Source: a virus. Taken from it: 50,903 bases of DNA. This document shows positions 1-8,176 of the stretch, one piece after another. Where the stretch lies: positions 1-50,903 of the IMG/VR virus record IMGVR_UViG_3300012920_000002. The stretch is one strand, 5' to 3'. The notes under the pieces are model-generated. The model had not been told where the DNA came from. It searched no databases and was given only the letters and a program-made list of their open reading frames with translations. Position 1 is the first letter of the stretch. The number at the start of each line of letters is the position of its first letter. A program made the position numbers and the translations under genes.

Positions 1-123
1 CTTGTGCTCCTTGGGCAGGTCTCCCATCCAGGTCCGTCGCCGGGCCCGGGCGCGGATGGAGACGGCGAACATGAAGCCCTCGCGGTACTGCCGGCCGAGC
101 AGCTTCCCGGTCTTGTTCTCCTC
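1..123. repeat. Terminal direct repeat, copy 1 (circular join)
   Basis: Bases 1-123 are identical to 50781-50903. The prohead protease frame continues correctly across the join, so the molecule is circular or circularly permuted with a unit of 50780 bp. The repeat is most simply an assembly overlap, not a biological terminal repeat. Confidence 0.95.
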
Positions 124-573
124 CCCCTCGTCGAACTTCAGGTCGCCCAGCAAGCGCGACTTGTCGTCCAGGTACACCCTCTTGCCAGCCCCGACTGAGT
201 GGGCATCCTCGTACCAGCTGCTGCTGCGGTGCTGGTACAGGATGATCGGGTTGCGGCGGTAGGGAGCCAGCCGCCAGCCAGTGAAGCGGGAGTTGTACCG
301 GTCGAGGTCCTCCGTGGAGGCGATGACCGTGATCGTGCCGTCCTTGTTGGCGCGGGTGGGGCCACCCAGATCGACGGCTTCGCCCGGCTGCTCCAGGGGG
401 CCGAGGGCATCTGAGTCGTCGCCGTCAGCGCCCCCCGAGAGGCTGGCTGTGCGCAGCTCCGCTCGGTAGTGGTCACCGGCGAAGATGACCTCGGGATCAG
501 CGAGGGCCTCGTTCCGGCGGGTCTCGTTCCAGCCGAACAGGTCCTGGGGGTCGATGAGATCCTCTTCAAACAT
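1..573 (-). CDS. Prohead (capsid maturation) protease, N-terminal part
   Basis: This is the 5' part of an HK97-type prohead protease, which cleaves the scaffold segment from capsid subunits during head assembly. The ATG at 573-571 opens a frame without a stop to base 1; it resumes at 50780 and ends at 50385, giving 322 residues. Family-typical features are an RYNS stretch near residue 95, the NPIILYQH motif (like the family's NPVvLwqH) and LLGRQYREGFMFAVSI near residue 165, all from the conserved N-terminal protease fold. The start overlaps the portal stop by 8 nt, and the capsid gene follows, the classical portal-protease-capsid order. I saw no fused scaffold domain beyond the acidic and Pro-rich C-terminus. 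Confidence 0.88.
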   Translation of the reverse strand, partial: MFEEDLIDPQDLFGWNETRRNEALADPEVIFAGDHYRAELRTASLSGGADGDDSDALGPLEQPGEAVDLGGPTRANKDGTITVIASTEDLDRYNSRFTGWRLAPYRRNPIILYQHRSSSWYEDAHSVGAGKRVYLDDKSRLLGDLKFDEGEENKTGKLLGRQYREGFMFAVSIRARARRRTWMGDLPKEHK

Positions 574-1996
574 CGCTCTCTCCGTCGTCGTTGCCGTGGC
601 CGCCCTCGATGACCTGCAGGCCGCCCAGCCAGCTCCAGGCCACTGAGGCAGGCGGGGTGTCGTTGACCGCGCGCGGCAGCTGGCGGCCCGGGTCGGTGTC
701 GTTGTCGGCCTCGGGGTCGCGCTCGCCGTCCTCGCTGCCGGTGTCCGGTGCGGTGGGCTGCTTCGATTCCGGCTCGCGGACCGGCTCCGGCAGGTCGTGG
801 AAGCCCTCCTCGGCGGCGGCATCCTTCAGGGACAGCCCGAGGCTCACCCAGGTCTTCACGCGCCCCAGGGCCTCGGTCCGGTTCTGCTTGAGGTAGCTGA
901 CCCCGGAGAAGTCGTGGCAGACCTGGATGCGGCTGCTTTGGGGGAAGGCCTGAGCGAGCCGGGTGTACTGCGCGCCGAAGGTCGCCACGCGGCCGATCAG
1001 CCCCTCCCAATAGACGCGCATGGCGTGGCCGGCGTTGGAGAACTTCGCATCCGTGCGCATCAGCCGGACCGAGGGCACGCCGAAGACCGCGCACACCACC
1101 TCGATCACCCGCTCCTGGTTCTCCTTCCCCTCCAGGTCTCGGGGGGAGGGCCGGGTGGCATGGAAGTTGAAGTCGGCCGGCACGAAGATGGCGCTGTTGC
1201 CGGCGGCCATCTGGCGGTCGTACCACTCCCGGGAGCGGGTGAGCTGGGCCTGGGTGAGCTTCGACTGTGCCGGCGAGGCGCGGTGGGTGAACACGCCGGT
1301 GACCTGCCCGATCTGGGTGGCCAGCAGCGTCATGCCCTCGAACGCCTGGTAGGTCAGCAACGCACGGTGAAGCGCCTGGATGGGGGAGGCGCCGTACAGT
1401 CCCCGGGCGTCTCCCTCCCAGCTCCACCGGCTCGCCTGCAGGATCTGCTCAAAGGGAAGGAAGATCTCCCCGCTGCTGCCCATGTACCGGATGCCCTTGA
1501 GCTGCCCGTCCGTGTCCGGCTCCAGGGTCACCAGCTCCGGGAACAGCGGCAGCAGTGCCGTCGGAGAGCCGAAGCCGCCATCGAGCACCCGCCAGTAGGC
1601 GTTCCCCGTCAGCGCCCACCGCGCGATCTGCTGCTGAGTCAGCTGCAGCCCCGTCGTCCGGCTAGCCGGCTGCCGCAGCAGGTCCAGCACCGGATGGGAC
1701 TCGACCCGGCGCTGCCGGCCGCTGGCGGTGACCTCCACCACCTTCAGAGGCAACCCGCTGATGTCCTCCACCAGCGCAGAGACCGCCGCATGGATCCAGC
1801 CGAACTGCGCCGCCGCTGAGGTCGAGGCTGCCGCGGGGAAGCTGGGCTGCACATGCGTCTGGTGTGCCCAGGTGCCGCCCGCGTCGTGGGCCTCCGGCTG
1901 CGTTGCCGGCATCGCCCGGGCCAGGCCGAACAGGCGCAGCAGGGGGCTCCAGAAGCGACCCCAGCGGCTCGTGGGGATGGTCAGCGCGGTGCTCAC
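566..1996 (-). CDS. Phage portal protein, HK97 family
   Basis: A 476-residue protein forming the dodecameric ring at one head vertex through which DNA is packaged and ejected. The sequence fits the HK97-type portal family: an SALVEDISGLPLKV segment near residue 75, LTGNAYWRVL near 130 (the family's GNAYw motif), the central crown/stem region with QERVIEVVCAVFGVPSVRL near 290, and an acidic, Pro-rich C-terminal tail from about 395. The start is GTG at 1996-1994; no strong Shine-Dalgarno is visible. It lies directly downstream of a candidate late promoter region at 2001-2138 and overlaps the protease start by 8 nt. Confidence 0.93.
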   Translation of the reverse strand: MSTALTIPTSRWGRFWSPLLRLFGLARAMPATQPEAHDAGGTWAHQTHVQPSFPAAASTSAAAQFGWIHAAVSALVEDISGLPLKVVEVTASGRQRRVESHPVLDLLRQPASRTTGLQLTQQQIARWALTGNAYWRVLDGGFGSPTALLPLFPELVTLEPDTDGQLKGIRYMGSSGEIFLPFEQILQASRWSWEGDARGLYGASPIQALHRALLTYQAFEGMTLLATQIGQVTGVFTHRASPAQSKLTQAQLTRSREWYDRQMAAGNSAIFVPADFNFHATRPSPRDLEGKENQERVIEVVCAVFGVPSVRLMRTDAKFSNAGHAMRVYWEGLIGRVATFGAQYTRLAQAFPQSSRIQVCHDFSGVSYLKQNRTEALGRVKTWVSLGLSLKDAAAEEGFHDLPEPVREPESKQPTAPDTGSEDGERDPEADNDTDPGRQLPRAVNDTPPASVAWSWLGGLQVIEGGHGNDDGESDV

Positions 1997-2000
1997 ACCC

Positions 2001-2072
2001 GAGGAGATAGGCGGAGCACTTCAGCCCACTCTGAAGCTGGGGGCCTCTGGGGTCTGCTGGGGCTTGCTGGGG
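2001..2072 (-). promoter_or_regulatory. Candidate late promoter region, copy 1
   Basis: This gene-free stretch upstream of the portal holds GAGGAGATAGGCG (2001-2013) and three CTGGGG repeats at exact 10-bp spacing (2047, 2057 and 2067). The same combination recurs at 38152-38213 upstream of a tail gene. Read on the minus strand it is CCCCAG repeats followed by CGCCTATCTCCTC. The phasing suggests a protein bound on one face of the helix, possibly linked to a phage-encoded sigma factor. This is inference from the duplication only. Confidence 0.5.
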
Positions 2073-2110
2073 GAGAGCTGCCGGCGAACAGGTGCCTAAC
2101 AGGGGCCCGG

Positions 2111-2138
2111 ACGGTCCGGGTAATATTGACCGGACCGT
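2111..2138. repeat. 28-bp palindromic element, variant core (intergenic)
   Basis: Arms ACGGTCCGG and CCGGACCGT flank the core GTAATATTGA. The last base of the element is the first base of the terL stop triplet on the minus strand. No T-tract follows on either strand, so it is not a standard intrinsic terminator. Confidence 0.9.
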
Positions 2139-3763
2139 CAGCCCTCTGGGAACAGCTCGTAGGCGATGTCCTCACGGTACATGCGGATGCCATAGCGGAG
2201 GGCGTCGACAGCATGGTCTGGCCCCTTGGTCCCCGCCCGCCCCTTCTCGTTGTACTCGTCCTTCAGCGGCTTCCAGATGAGCCCCTCCATCTCTGCGATC
2301 AGGTTCACGCAGCGGGGGTGGATGAGCAGGACCGGCGCCCCATGCTCATCCAGCTGCAGCAGTTCGTACAGCATCTCCAGGCCGGCGACGACAGAGCCCG
2401 GTCCCTTGGTCGCCGGATCGCACTCCACGCCGCACTCCTCCAGGGTGTACCGGCCCTGCGGGTCCTCGGGGTCGGCGGCGACGGCCTCGGCGGGCTGGTC
2501 CTGCTCCCAGATGCCCTTGATCACCTGGGCATGCTGGCGGAGCCGCATCTGGCGCTCGTAGTGCTCCCAGAGGACGATGATGCGCCTCCCCTTGGGGTGG
2601 GCGACCAGATGGAGGTAGGCGAAGGGGTTGGCGGTGCCGAAGTCGAGGCCACCGAACCGGACCCAGCGGTGGAAGTCCGGCGGGGGCTGCCAGTCGGCGG
2701 GAAGGACGTGGATGGCGCGGTCGAAGATGGGGAAGACAGAGCCCCCCAGGGCACCGAACAGGCCGAACATCTTGGCGTCTCGAACGGCCGGGGAGTTGCG
2801 AGAGAGGCGGGCGTCGAGGGAGGCGGTGTCAACGTGGGGGTTGTCGCGGTAGACGATGCGGGTCTGGCTGTGGCCGGGCGCCTGGTCGACGACGAACTCC
2901 TTGTAGACGTAGGTGCGGCCCTCTGGCGTCATCGTCAGCACCGTACGGCCCGACCGGCCCCGTTCCTCGCCCGTGCGCGCCAGCACCTCCCGGTACACCA
3001 TCTCCTCGTGCTGCTCATCCAGCACCACAAGCTGCACCGCCTCACCCTGGTACTTCCGCCACCCCTGGTCGTTCGCCTTGAAGATGATGCGACCACCCGT
3101 CTCCGGCAGCTCCACCTCTGCGAACGCACCCTTCTGCTCCCACCGAATGAGCAGCGCCGCCGGAGGGAGCAGCTCGGCAAAGGCCCCGCGCTGTCGGGCA
3201 ACGTTCAGCTCGTTGGAGAGGGAGGAGTACCAGACGAGGTTGTCCCGGGCCGGCACGAGGTCCGCGGGCAGGCCGTTGAGCTGGAGGAAGCACTGCACCG
3301 CCCAGTGATCGCCACCGTACAGCCACAGCACCGCCAACAGGCACCCCAGGTACGTCTTCCCCGCACGGTTGGAGCCCGTCACCAGCGTGGCAATCTCCCC
3401 CAGTTCCAGTAGCACCGCACGCTGGCTTGTTCGGCAGTCCGCGTGCTTCGGGTCCGTGTTCGTCTGCCGCTTCCCGCACCGGGGGCACGACCACGCGCCA
3501 CGGCCCAGGCGGTCCATCTCCTGGCCAGGGCAGTCATGGCAGTGGGCCGTCCACAGCCGGATGAACGCGATGGGGTGATCCCGTTGCAGGTCCTGCAGCA
3601 CGCCAGCAAGCTGCTCTGCGGCTGCGATGACCGCCTGCTCCCGAGCGTTCGGCGTCCACCCTTCTGGGCGACTCTTCAGCCATCGTTGTACATGGCGGAG
3701 TCGCTGCTGTGCTGCCCGTAGGGTCTCCGGGGACCACTCGACCACCGAGAGCGGCGCCGTCAT
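2138..3763 (-). CDS. terL: Terminase large subunit (ATPase and nuclease)
   Basis: A 541-residue DNA-packaging motor. Two CxxC pairs (CHDC at 75, CPRC at 93) suggest a zinc knuckle ahead of the ATPase. Walker A is TGSNRAGKT at 129-137 and Walker B LVVLDE at 245-250 with a following acidic residue. The C-terminal RNase-H-like nuclease starts with GGLDFG near 371 and ends with GPDHAVDALRYG near 520. I chose the ATG at 3763 because it makes a 4-nt ATGA overlap with the small subunit stop; the frame stays open further upstream, but only as a shadow of that gene. The stop abuts the palindrome at 2111-2138. Confidence 0.95.
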   Translation of the reverse strand: MTAPLSVVEWSPETLRAAQQRLRHVQRWLKSRPEGWTPNAREQAVIAAAEQLAGVLQDLQRDHPIAFIRLWTAHCHDCPGQEMDRLGRGAWSCPRCGKRQTNTDPKHADCRTSQRAVLLELGEIATLVTGSNRAGKTYLGCLLAVLWLYGGDHWAVQCFLQLNGLPADLVPARDNLVWYSSLSNELNVARQRGAFAELLPPAALLIRWEQKGAFAEVELPETGGRIIFKANDQGWRKYQGEAVQLVVLDEQHEEMVYREVLARTGEERGRSGRTVLTMTPEGRTYVYKEFVVDQAPGHSQTRIVYRDNPHVDTASLDARLSRNSPAVRDAKMFGLFGALGGSVFPIFDRAIHVLPADWQPPPDFHRWVRFGGLDFGTANPFAYLHLVAHPKGRRIIVLWEHYERQMRLRQHAQVIKGIWEQDQPAEAVAADPEDPQGRYTLEECGVECDPATKGPGSVVAGLEMLYELLQLDEHGAPVLLIHPRCVNLIAEMEGLIWKPLKDEYNEKGRAGTKGPDHAVDALRYGIRMYREDIAYELFPEG

Positions 3764-4230
3764 GGCTTGTCCCCAACGGAGTCTCCGAGCAGTCCCAGCG
3801 CCGTATCCAGTGCAGAGAGGCTCACTCCCAGGGCCTCCGGGAGGGTGCCAGAGGCTTCCATACCGCCGGACACCTCCACCTTCGTCCGTCTTGGCAGGGC
3901 ACGGTCCAGCAGGATGCCTGCCGCACGGACCCGAGAACTGGCAATGACCTCCGGGTCCTTCATGATCTCCACCAACGTCTCCACCGCAGTCGGCAGGGCT
4001 GCATCGAGCTTCGAGGACACCTGTCGGAGCCTGCGTTGCTGCTCCGCATCGAGAAGCCCGCGGAAGTGTGGCATCGCGAGCCACTTGCTGACGGTGTCCT
4101 CCCGGACCCCAGCAGCCGCGGCGGCCTCCGGGACGGTACCGCCCTTGACCAGCACCATCAGCCCCTTCTGCTGCTTCCCAGTCAGGCGTCGTCGGGAGGG
4201 ATCTTTCTTGATCGGCTTGGGCACGGGCAT
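3760..4230 (-). CDS. terS: Terminase small subunit
   Basis: A 156-residue DNA-recognition subunit that loads terminase on the packaging site. A helix-turn-helix is visible at about residues 30-60 (EAAAAAGVREDTVSKWL), preceded by a basic N-terminus (PIKKDPSRRRLTGKQQKG). A helical oligomerisation region follows from about 65 to 115. It overlaps terL by 4 nt and starts at the stop of the AlpA-like gene, which fits the usual TerS-TerL order. The call rests on HTH, length and position. Confidence 0.85.
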   Translation of the reverse strand: MPVPKPIKKDPSRRRLTGKQQKGLMVLVKGGTVPEAAAAAGVREDTVSKWLAMPHFRGLLDAEQQRRLRQVSSKLDAALPTAVETLVEIMKDPEVIASSRVRAAGILLDRALPRRTKVEVSGGMEASGTLPEALGVSLSALDTALGLLGDSVGDKP

Positions 4231-4592
4231 CAGTCGCTTCCCCTGAGTTTGAGTGCGTTGACCTGCTCCACCCAGGCGATCACCTCGCTACCGCGCCACC
4301 GATCGCGCTGGGGGGAGAGTCGAAATGTTGGTGGAGGGAGCCCGTTCCGCGTGCCCTCGCTGATCAGGCGATCCAGGCTGGTCCGTGAGACCCCCAGCGC
4401 GATGCGGACCTGTGCGGTGGTCATCGGGCTGCCCATGTGCAGGCGCTGCAGGGCCTCCAGGCAATCCGGCTCCAGCTCCTGGGGAGGATGTTCGGCGACC
4501 TCCTGGGCTGTGCGCACGCCGAGGGCCTGGAGCGCGGCCAGGATGTCAGCGAGCAGGTCGATCACCCGTCGGGCGAACCAGGCGGGATTCAT
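4230..4592 (-). CDS. AlpA-like helix-turn-helix protein
   Basis: A 120-residue protein whose C-terminal half reads like AlpA/MerR-type excisionase-regulators: MTTAQVRIALGVSRTSLDRL at about 56-75, then a strand region ending in RWRGSEVIAWVEQV, matching the family's RWResDV.aWi signature. The N-terminal 50 residues are helical and unassigned. It is translationally coupled to its neighbours on both sides by short overlaps and precedes terS, so it may bind packaging or late-regulatory DNA; this role is inference. Confidence 0.7.
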   Translation of the reverse strand: MNPAWFARRVIDLLADILAALQALGVRTAQEVAEHPPQELEPDCLEALQRLHMGSPMTTAQVRIALGVSRTSLDRLISEGTRNGLPPPTFRLSPQRDRWRGSEVIAWVEQVNALKLRGSD

Positions 4593-5329
4593 GATGCCTC
4601 CCTGGTGGCTTGGGCGACCCGACGCAGCAAGGCCAGGGCGTCCGGGTCATTGAGGAGGGCGTCGGGGGAGGTCATGGCGATGAGGCGCCAGGCCTCCGGG
4701 CCGGCAGATGGGTCCATCGTGGCCAGCCCGATCAGCTTCGGGGACTGACGGCCCCAGCGGGCGGCGGCGTCGGCCCGGGCCTCGGCCCGCAGCAGGACCG
4801 CCTCCGGGTGGGCTTCGTCGATGCCCTCCAGTTCCGGCTCCGGGATGCGCTGCCCATGCACGACAGCGAGCAGATCAAGGACGCGGTCCAGGGCCAGCTC
4901 CAGACGCTGCGCGAGCAGTTGGGGAGAGGCCACCCCGGCCTGTAGTGCATCCCGGAGTCGAGGGATCTCTCGCTGGTGGTCCCGCTGAACCTTCAGCAGG
5001 GTGCCGTGGTTCTCCGTCGCCGCGTTCAGCTCCGCCCGAATCCACCAGGAGGCATAGGCAGAGAAGGGCACCTCCCGAGATGGATCGAACCGCTGTGCCG
5101 CACGAAACGCACCCAGCCGGGCGATCTGCATCAGGTCAGCCAGTTCCTGGCCCGCCCGCCGACTCCGGGAGAGGCTCCTGATCTGGCTGCCCATCACCGA
5201 CTCCACCGTCAGGGCCAGCGCCCAGCAGAGCCGGTCCACCTCAGCAGGAAGGCCCCGCCGGCGAGCCGTTGCCAGCTGGTCGAGCAGCTCACCCTCGGAT
5301 GGGGTGGAGGGGCAGTGGGCGGGGATCAT
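4589..5329 (-). CDS. Sigma-70-like protein (region 2 recognisable)
   Basis: A 246-residue protein with a clear sigma region 2: ELADLMQIARLGAFRAAQRF at about residues 64-83, then FSAYASWWIRAELN near 92, the -10-recognition helix signature. A less conserved region-3-like segment follows (DHQREIPRLRDAL). No convincing region 4 is seen in the C-terminal half, which is helical, so it may be a divergent sigma factor or a regulator derived from one. It resembles the corresponding part of the 620-residue sigma at 21468-23330. It ends the early operon just ahead of the terminase genes, a sensible place for a late-gene switch. Confidence 0.75.
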   Translation of the reverse strand: MIPAHCPSTPSEGELLDQLATARRRGLPAEVDRLCWALALTVESVMGSQIRSLSRSRRAGQELADLMQIARLGAFRAAQRFDPSREVPFSAYASWWIRAELNAATENHGTLLKVQRDHQREIPRLRDALQAGVASPQLLAQRLELALDRVLDLLAVVHGQRIPEPELEGIDEAHPEAVLLRAEARADAAARWGRQSPKLIGLATMDPSAGPEAWRLIAMTSPDALLNDPDALALLRRVAQATREAS

Positions 5330-5580
5330 GGTTGCCCCCCAGCAGAAACCACTCCAGGGGGGAGTTCTGGAAGGGTCTGGTGATCAACAGAGGGGGCGAC
5401 AACGGTCCGGGTAAGATTGACCGGACCGTCCGGCAGCGAGCAGATTGCGGAGACGGTGTCCTGGGTGGTCGTCAGTCGCGCAGAGAAGCGGAACAGCACC
5501 AGGGTGACCGCCAGCGCCCAGAGCACCAGGATCCCGAGCAAGCCGAGGAGCAGGACACCGGACAGGGACTCAACCAGCAT
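5326..5580 (-). CDS. Small membrane protein with palindrome-encoded segment
   Basis: An 84-residue protein with one strong transmembrane segment at about residues 6-32 (LSGVLLLGLLGILVLWALAV) and a short polar tail. The tail contains DGPVNLTRTV, which is the translation of the palindrome at 5402-5429. Support for a real gene is the ATGA overlap with the sigma-like gene downstream and an 11-nt overlap with the gene upstream. No family is recognised; a holin-like or membrane-anchored role cannot be told apart from sequence. Confidence 0.6.
   Translation of the reverse strand: MLVESLSGVLLLGLLGILVLWALAVTLVLFRFSARLTTTQDTVSAICSLPDGPVNLTRTVVAPSVDHQTLPELPPGVVSAGGQP
5402..5429. repeat. 28-bp palindromic element, variant core (intragenic)
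   Basis: Arms ACGGTCCGG and CCGGACCGT flank the core GTAAGATTGA, the same core as the copy at 38238. It lies in the 3' part of the small membrane-protein gene and is read in frame on the minus strand as DGPVNLTRTV. In another frame its core contains a TAA. Confidence 0.92.
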
Positions 5581-5797
5581 CAGGGCCTCCCGGAGCTGGG
5601 GAGAGGTTCTCGGGCAGGACCGTGTGGGTCCAGCGACGGACCATGCCGAGGTGATCGAGGCAGGCGCGCATCCCGTCCGCCGGATGGCAGGCGGTGACGT
5701 CGAGCTGGCAGGTGAAGCCCAGGGGGTGACGGGCCGTGCAAGTCCTCCGGGGTGTGGTGGGATGGCGCGGCCGCTGATCGGGGGTGGTTGCAGACAT
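5570..5797 (-). CDS. Hypothetical protein, 75 residues
   Basis: A small polar, Pro/His/Cys-containing protein (cysteines at about 20, 30, 37 and 46) with no recognised family. A GGAG Shine-Dalgarno sits about 6 nt upstream of the ATG at 5797, and its 3' end overlaps the next gene by 11 nt, which supports real expression. The cysteines might bind metal, but no standard spacing is present. Confidence 0.55.
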   Translation of the reverse strand: MSATTPDQRPRHPTTPRRTCTARHPLGFTCQLDVTACHPADGMRACLDHLGMVRRWTHTVLPENLSPAPGGPDAG

Positions 5798-5821
5798 GGT
5801 GATCTCCAGGAGGGGGTGAGG

Positions 5822-5905
5822 TCAGAGCAGGGAGAGCTGGCCGATGGGCTCGGTCTCGACGAGATGGAGGACGATCAGGGAGATCAACAGGGCGTAGTGC
5901 TTCAT
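5822..5905 (-). CDS. 27-residue membrane micropeptide
   Basis: A very short frame encoding a hydrophobic helix (ALLISLIVLHLV) with a charged tail. Its ATG overlaps the stop of the upstream gene as ATGA, the coupling used throughout this operon. Phages often carry such single-span peptides, but nothing here fixes a function. Confidence 0.45.
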   Translation of the reverse strand: MKHYALLISLIVLHLVETEPIGQLSLL

Positions 5906-6105
5906 CAGCAGATCTCCGGCTTCAGGGAGACCCGGACGGGCTCCGGGTGGTGGTCGTTCACCCATCGCTGGAGCTGGAGGCGGTGCAGGGTCAGCTCGGC
6001 CTGCCCCGGCCACTGGAACGGGTTCAGGTAGCGGGCCGGGGCACCCGCCAGGAGCAGGCCTGCGCACCCGAGCCACAGGAAGCAGAGTTTCCCGAGGATG
6101 GTCAT
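5905..6105 (-). CDS. Small protein with N-terminal membrane anchor or signal peptide
   Basis: A 66-residue protein beginning with a short basic end and a hydrophobic run (LCFLWLGCAGLLLAGAP), then a soluble stretch. A cysteine sits inside the hydrophobic run, but the residues before it do not form a good lipobox. The start at 6105 is chosen for its 4-nt overlap with the upstream stop. It sits beside two other small membrane proteins; role unknown. Confidence 0.5.
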   Translation of the reverse strand: MTILGKLCFLWLGCAGLLLAGAPARYLNPFQWPGQAELTLHRLQLQRWVNDHHPEPVRVSLKPEIC

Positions 6106-6638
6106 GAGCACCTCACGCCCTCGTGGGGCATGTCGTCGGGCCGCAGGGAGCGCCCGGAGAGGATGTGCACGGCCATGCGGATGACCTGGGGACGGCGGCA
6201 CAAGCCAAGGGCGAACCAGGGGCCTTCGAGCAGGCGATCCGCCCACAGCCGGGCGGGGCTGTGAGCATCGAGGGTGTCCCACCAGCGCCGGAGGCAGACC
6301 GACTGCATGGCCACAGTCACGGCTGGCGGTCCGCCATACCCGGAGGGGAGGATGAGCACCTGTCGACCGTTCCGGTTCTCGGTGTAAAGGGGACACGCCT
6401 CCACACCCCCGGCTTCGCGCACAACACAGGCGCGGAACACGAGGTTTGCAGTGGGGCGCATCCGGCCAAGCCTGGGACGACCAGCGAAGGTGGCACGGTC
6501 AAACTCTTCCGCCGGAGGCATCTTCAGCCCCGTCAACGCCTCTGACAGCGCGACCGCCTGCTCGGTGCTGCCCGGCTCCTCGCTGAGGATGAGCTGACGG
6601 ATGCGGGCGGCCTGGATGCGGGTGAGGAAGGCCAGCAT
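6102..6638 (-). CDS. Hypothetical protein, 178 residues
   Basis: A soluble protein of unknown family with a helical N-terminal 45 residues and a mixed middle part containing several cysteines (around 70, 82 and 115). It is coupled by TGATG to the gene upstream and by ATGA to the gene downstream, and its codon use matches the operon, so the gene is real although no function is visible. Confidence 0.6.
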   Translation of the reverse strand: MLAFLTRIQAARIRQLILSEEPGSTEQAVALSEALTGLKMPPAEEFDRATFAGRPRLGRMRPTANLVFRACVVREAGGVEACPLYTENRNGRQVLILPSGYGGPPAVTVAMQSVCLRRWWDTLDAHSPARLWADRLLEGPWFALGLCRRPQVIRMAVHILSGRSLRPDDMPHEGVRCS

Positions 6639-7285
6639 CAGCCCTGCCCTCCTCGGTGCGGGCAGTCCGCGGTTCCGCAGCCCGTCCAGGCGGGGTTCTC
6701 AAAGTCGCGGCGCTCGTTGATGCAGGCGTAGCCGTTGGTCCTGAAGCCGCAGCGGTCGGTCTGACGGACCCGTTCGGCGAGGTCATCCAGACGCGCCTGT
6801 GCCGCCTCCCGCGCAGCCCGCTCTGGCTCCCCGCTGCCGAGCTGGACGCTCAACCGGATGCCACCAGCTTCGCGCGCCCCGACCAGCAGCCCGGCGACAG
6901 CCTCGGTGATGCGCGGAGGCAGGACGGTGGCATCGGTGGGGCGAGAGGTGCCGGAGTGCTCCAGGGTGATGGGTCGAGACTGGAGCAGCCTCTCCAGCAC
7001 GTCCGAGAGCCAGCGCTCATCGGTGACGGCTCCCACCGACTGGAGCAGCGCCTCGATGCGCTCCAGCGCGTCACGGTTCTGGGCGGCCTCCTCCTGGCGA
7101 TCGCGCCAGTCGTCCGGCAGCAGGGAGTCCCGCGCACAGGTGGCCAGGGTGAGCCAGTAGTCCTGCTCCGTCTCGGTGAGCCCTCCGAAGTCGAGCTGGA
7201 GATCGCCGTTGCCCCCGTGCTCCATGGAGGAGACGTAGAGGGTCATGGCGAGGCTGTTGAGGTCGGTGGTCGGGGTGGTGCTCAT
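6638..7285 (-). CDS. Hypothetical protein, 215 residues, Cys-rich C-terminus
   Basis: An acidic, mostly helical protein. Its last 40 residues carry CGFRTNGYACINERRD, then CGTADCPHR, giving five cysteines and a histidine that could form a small zinc-binding module. The middle (about 70-110) looks coiled-coil-like. It is coupled to both neighbours by overlapping start and stop codons. No family recognised. Confidence 0.58.
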   Translation of the reverse strand: MSTTPTTDLNSLAMTLYVSSMEHGGNGDLQLDFGGLTETEQDYWLTLATCARDSLLPDDWRDRQEEAAQNRDALERIEALLQSVGAVTDERWLSDVLERLLQSRPITLEHSGTSRPTDATVLPPRITEAVAGLLVGAREAGGIRLSVQLGSGEPERAAREAAQARLDDLAERVRQTDRCGFRTNGYACINERRDFENPAWTGCGTADCPHRGGQG

Positions 7286-7488
7286 CGGCGCACCTTCTTC
7301 AGCCGCTTCGCCATCTGGATGCGCTTCCGCCGCTGTGCACGGGTCTCGCCGTCAAGGCGCTCCCCGATGAGTGCCCGCTCCTGCTGCCGCCGCTGGTGGG
7401 CGGGGCTGCGCTGGCGCAGCTGCTCGGTGCGCATCTCCTGCCGCATCTGGGCGAGATCGCGCTTGGTGGTGTAGTCGGTGGGGTTCAT
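7282..7488 (-). CDS. Small basic protein, 68 residues
   Basis: A strongly basic, Arg/Gln-rich helical protein (RQRSPAHQRRQQERALIGE and a lysine/arginine-rich end). It has the operon's recurrent CCCCGGAGACCGCC ribosome-binding leader just before the ATG and an ATGA overlap with the next gene. Nucleic-acid binding is plausible from charge alone. Confidence 0.5.
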   Translation of the reverse strand: MNPTDYTTKRDLAQMRQEMRTEQLRQRSPAHQRRQQERALIGERLDGETRAQRRKRIQMAKRLKKVRR

Positions 7489-7505
7489 GGGCGGTCTCCG
7501 GGGGT

Positions 7506-7829
7506 TCAGGCGGCGCGGCTGCGCAGGTGGGCGATCAGGCTGCGAGCGTCGGGGACCTCCACGGCTGACAGCAGGGTGGACGCGTTGGGGTCGTAGGTGT
7601 GGACGCGAAACGGCCCGAACTCATCGACGCGCTCGCCGTTGGTGGGGTCGGGCTGGGCGGCGACGGTGATCAGGGGGGAGTGGGCGGTTGAGTTGCGGAC
7701 CTGGGCGGAGAGCGTGCAGGGGTGAATGCGGGGCGGCACGCAGACGATGCTCCAGCCAGGGAGGTAGAGGTCGAGCTGTGCGGCGAGGCGCTCGGCGGGG
7801 GTGTCGGGCTTCAGGTCGAGGTCAGGCAC
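7506..7829 (-). CDS. Hypothetical protein, 107 residues
   Basis: I place the start at the GTG at 7829, which follows a GGAG motif by 5 nt; the frame remains open upstream, but only through the next gene's complement. The protein starts with a short acidic segment, then TPAERLAAQLDLYLPGW and a region rich in short strands. No domain is recognised. Confidence 0.5.
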   Translation of the reverse strand: MPDLDLKPDTPAERLAAQLDLYLPGWSIVCVPPRIHPCTLSAQVRNSTAHSPLITVAAQPDPTNGERVDEFGPFRVHTYDPNASTLLSAVEVPDARSLIAHLRSRAA

Positions 7830-7843
7830 GATGGCTCCGGGGA

Positions 7844-8176
7844 TCAAGCAGGGACGCCGATGACGATGTAGGAGCGGAGCAGGGCACCGATGCCCCACAT
7901 CGCCAGCAAGGCCAGCAGGTTGCCGAACGCCGCTGAGGCGGCGTGGTTGTCGATGAGGACGTCGTCCTTGAAGATGTGGGTGCGCCCCGGGCGGAGGCAG
8001 ATCGCCACCAGGGCCAGCCCCCACAGCGCGGCCCAGTTCAGCGTCGGGGCGCCCAGCGGGACGACGTACCAGCTCCAGAGGTCTTCGGAGACGGCCACCC
8101 ACAGGAACGGGCGGGCGATGGCGCAGGCGAAGGCCAGGAGGTGCACGGGGAACGGGAGGTCGGTTTCCTTCTTCAT
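7844..8176 (-). CDS. Membrane protein, 110 residues
   Basis: Three hydrophobic stretches are visible (about 10-27, 45-62 and 83-104), with a short polar loop containing DDVLIDNHA between the last two. It uses the CCCCGGAGACCGCC leader before its ATG and overlaps the upstream stop by 4 nt. The size and topology are compatible with a holin, but the better holin candidate is at 32513-32812 in the lysis cluster, so this stays unassigned. Confidence 0.55.
   Translation of the reverse strand: MKKETDLPFPVHLLAFACAIARPFLWVAVSEDLWSWYVVPLGAPTLNWAALWGLALVAICLRPGRTHIFKDDVLIDNHAASAAFGNLLALLAMWGIGALLRSYIVIGVPA

Noticed and set aside
1-123. Biological terminal repeat for packaging
   Set aside because: The repeat lies within the protease gene and matches what an assembler leaves on a circular contig; nothing suggests a cut site there.
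138-1427. Minus-strand frame of 429 codons
   Set aside because: Out-of-frame shadow of the portal and protease genes, Arg/Pro-rich.
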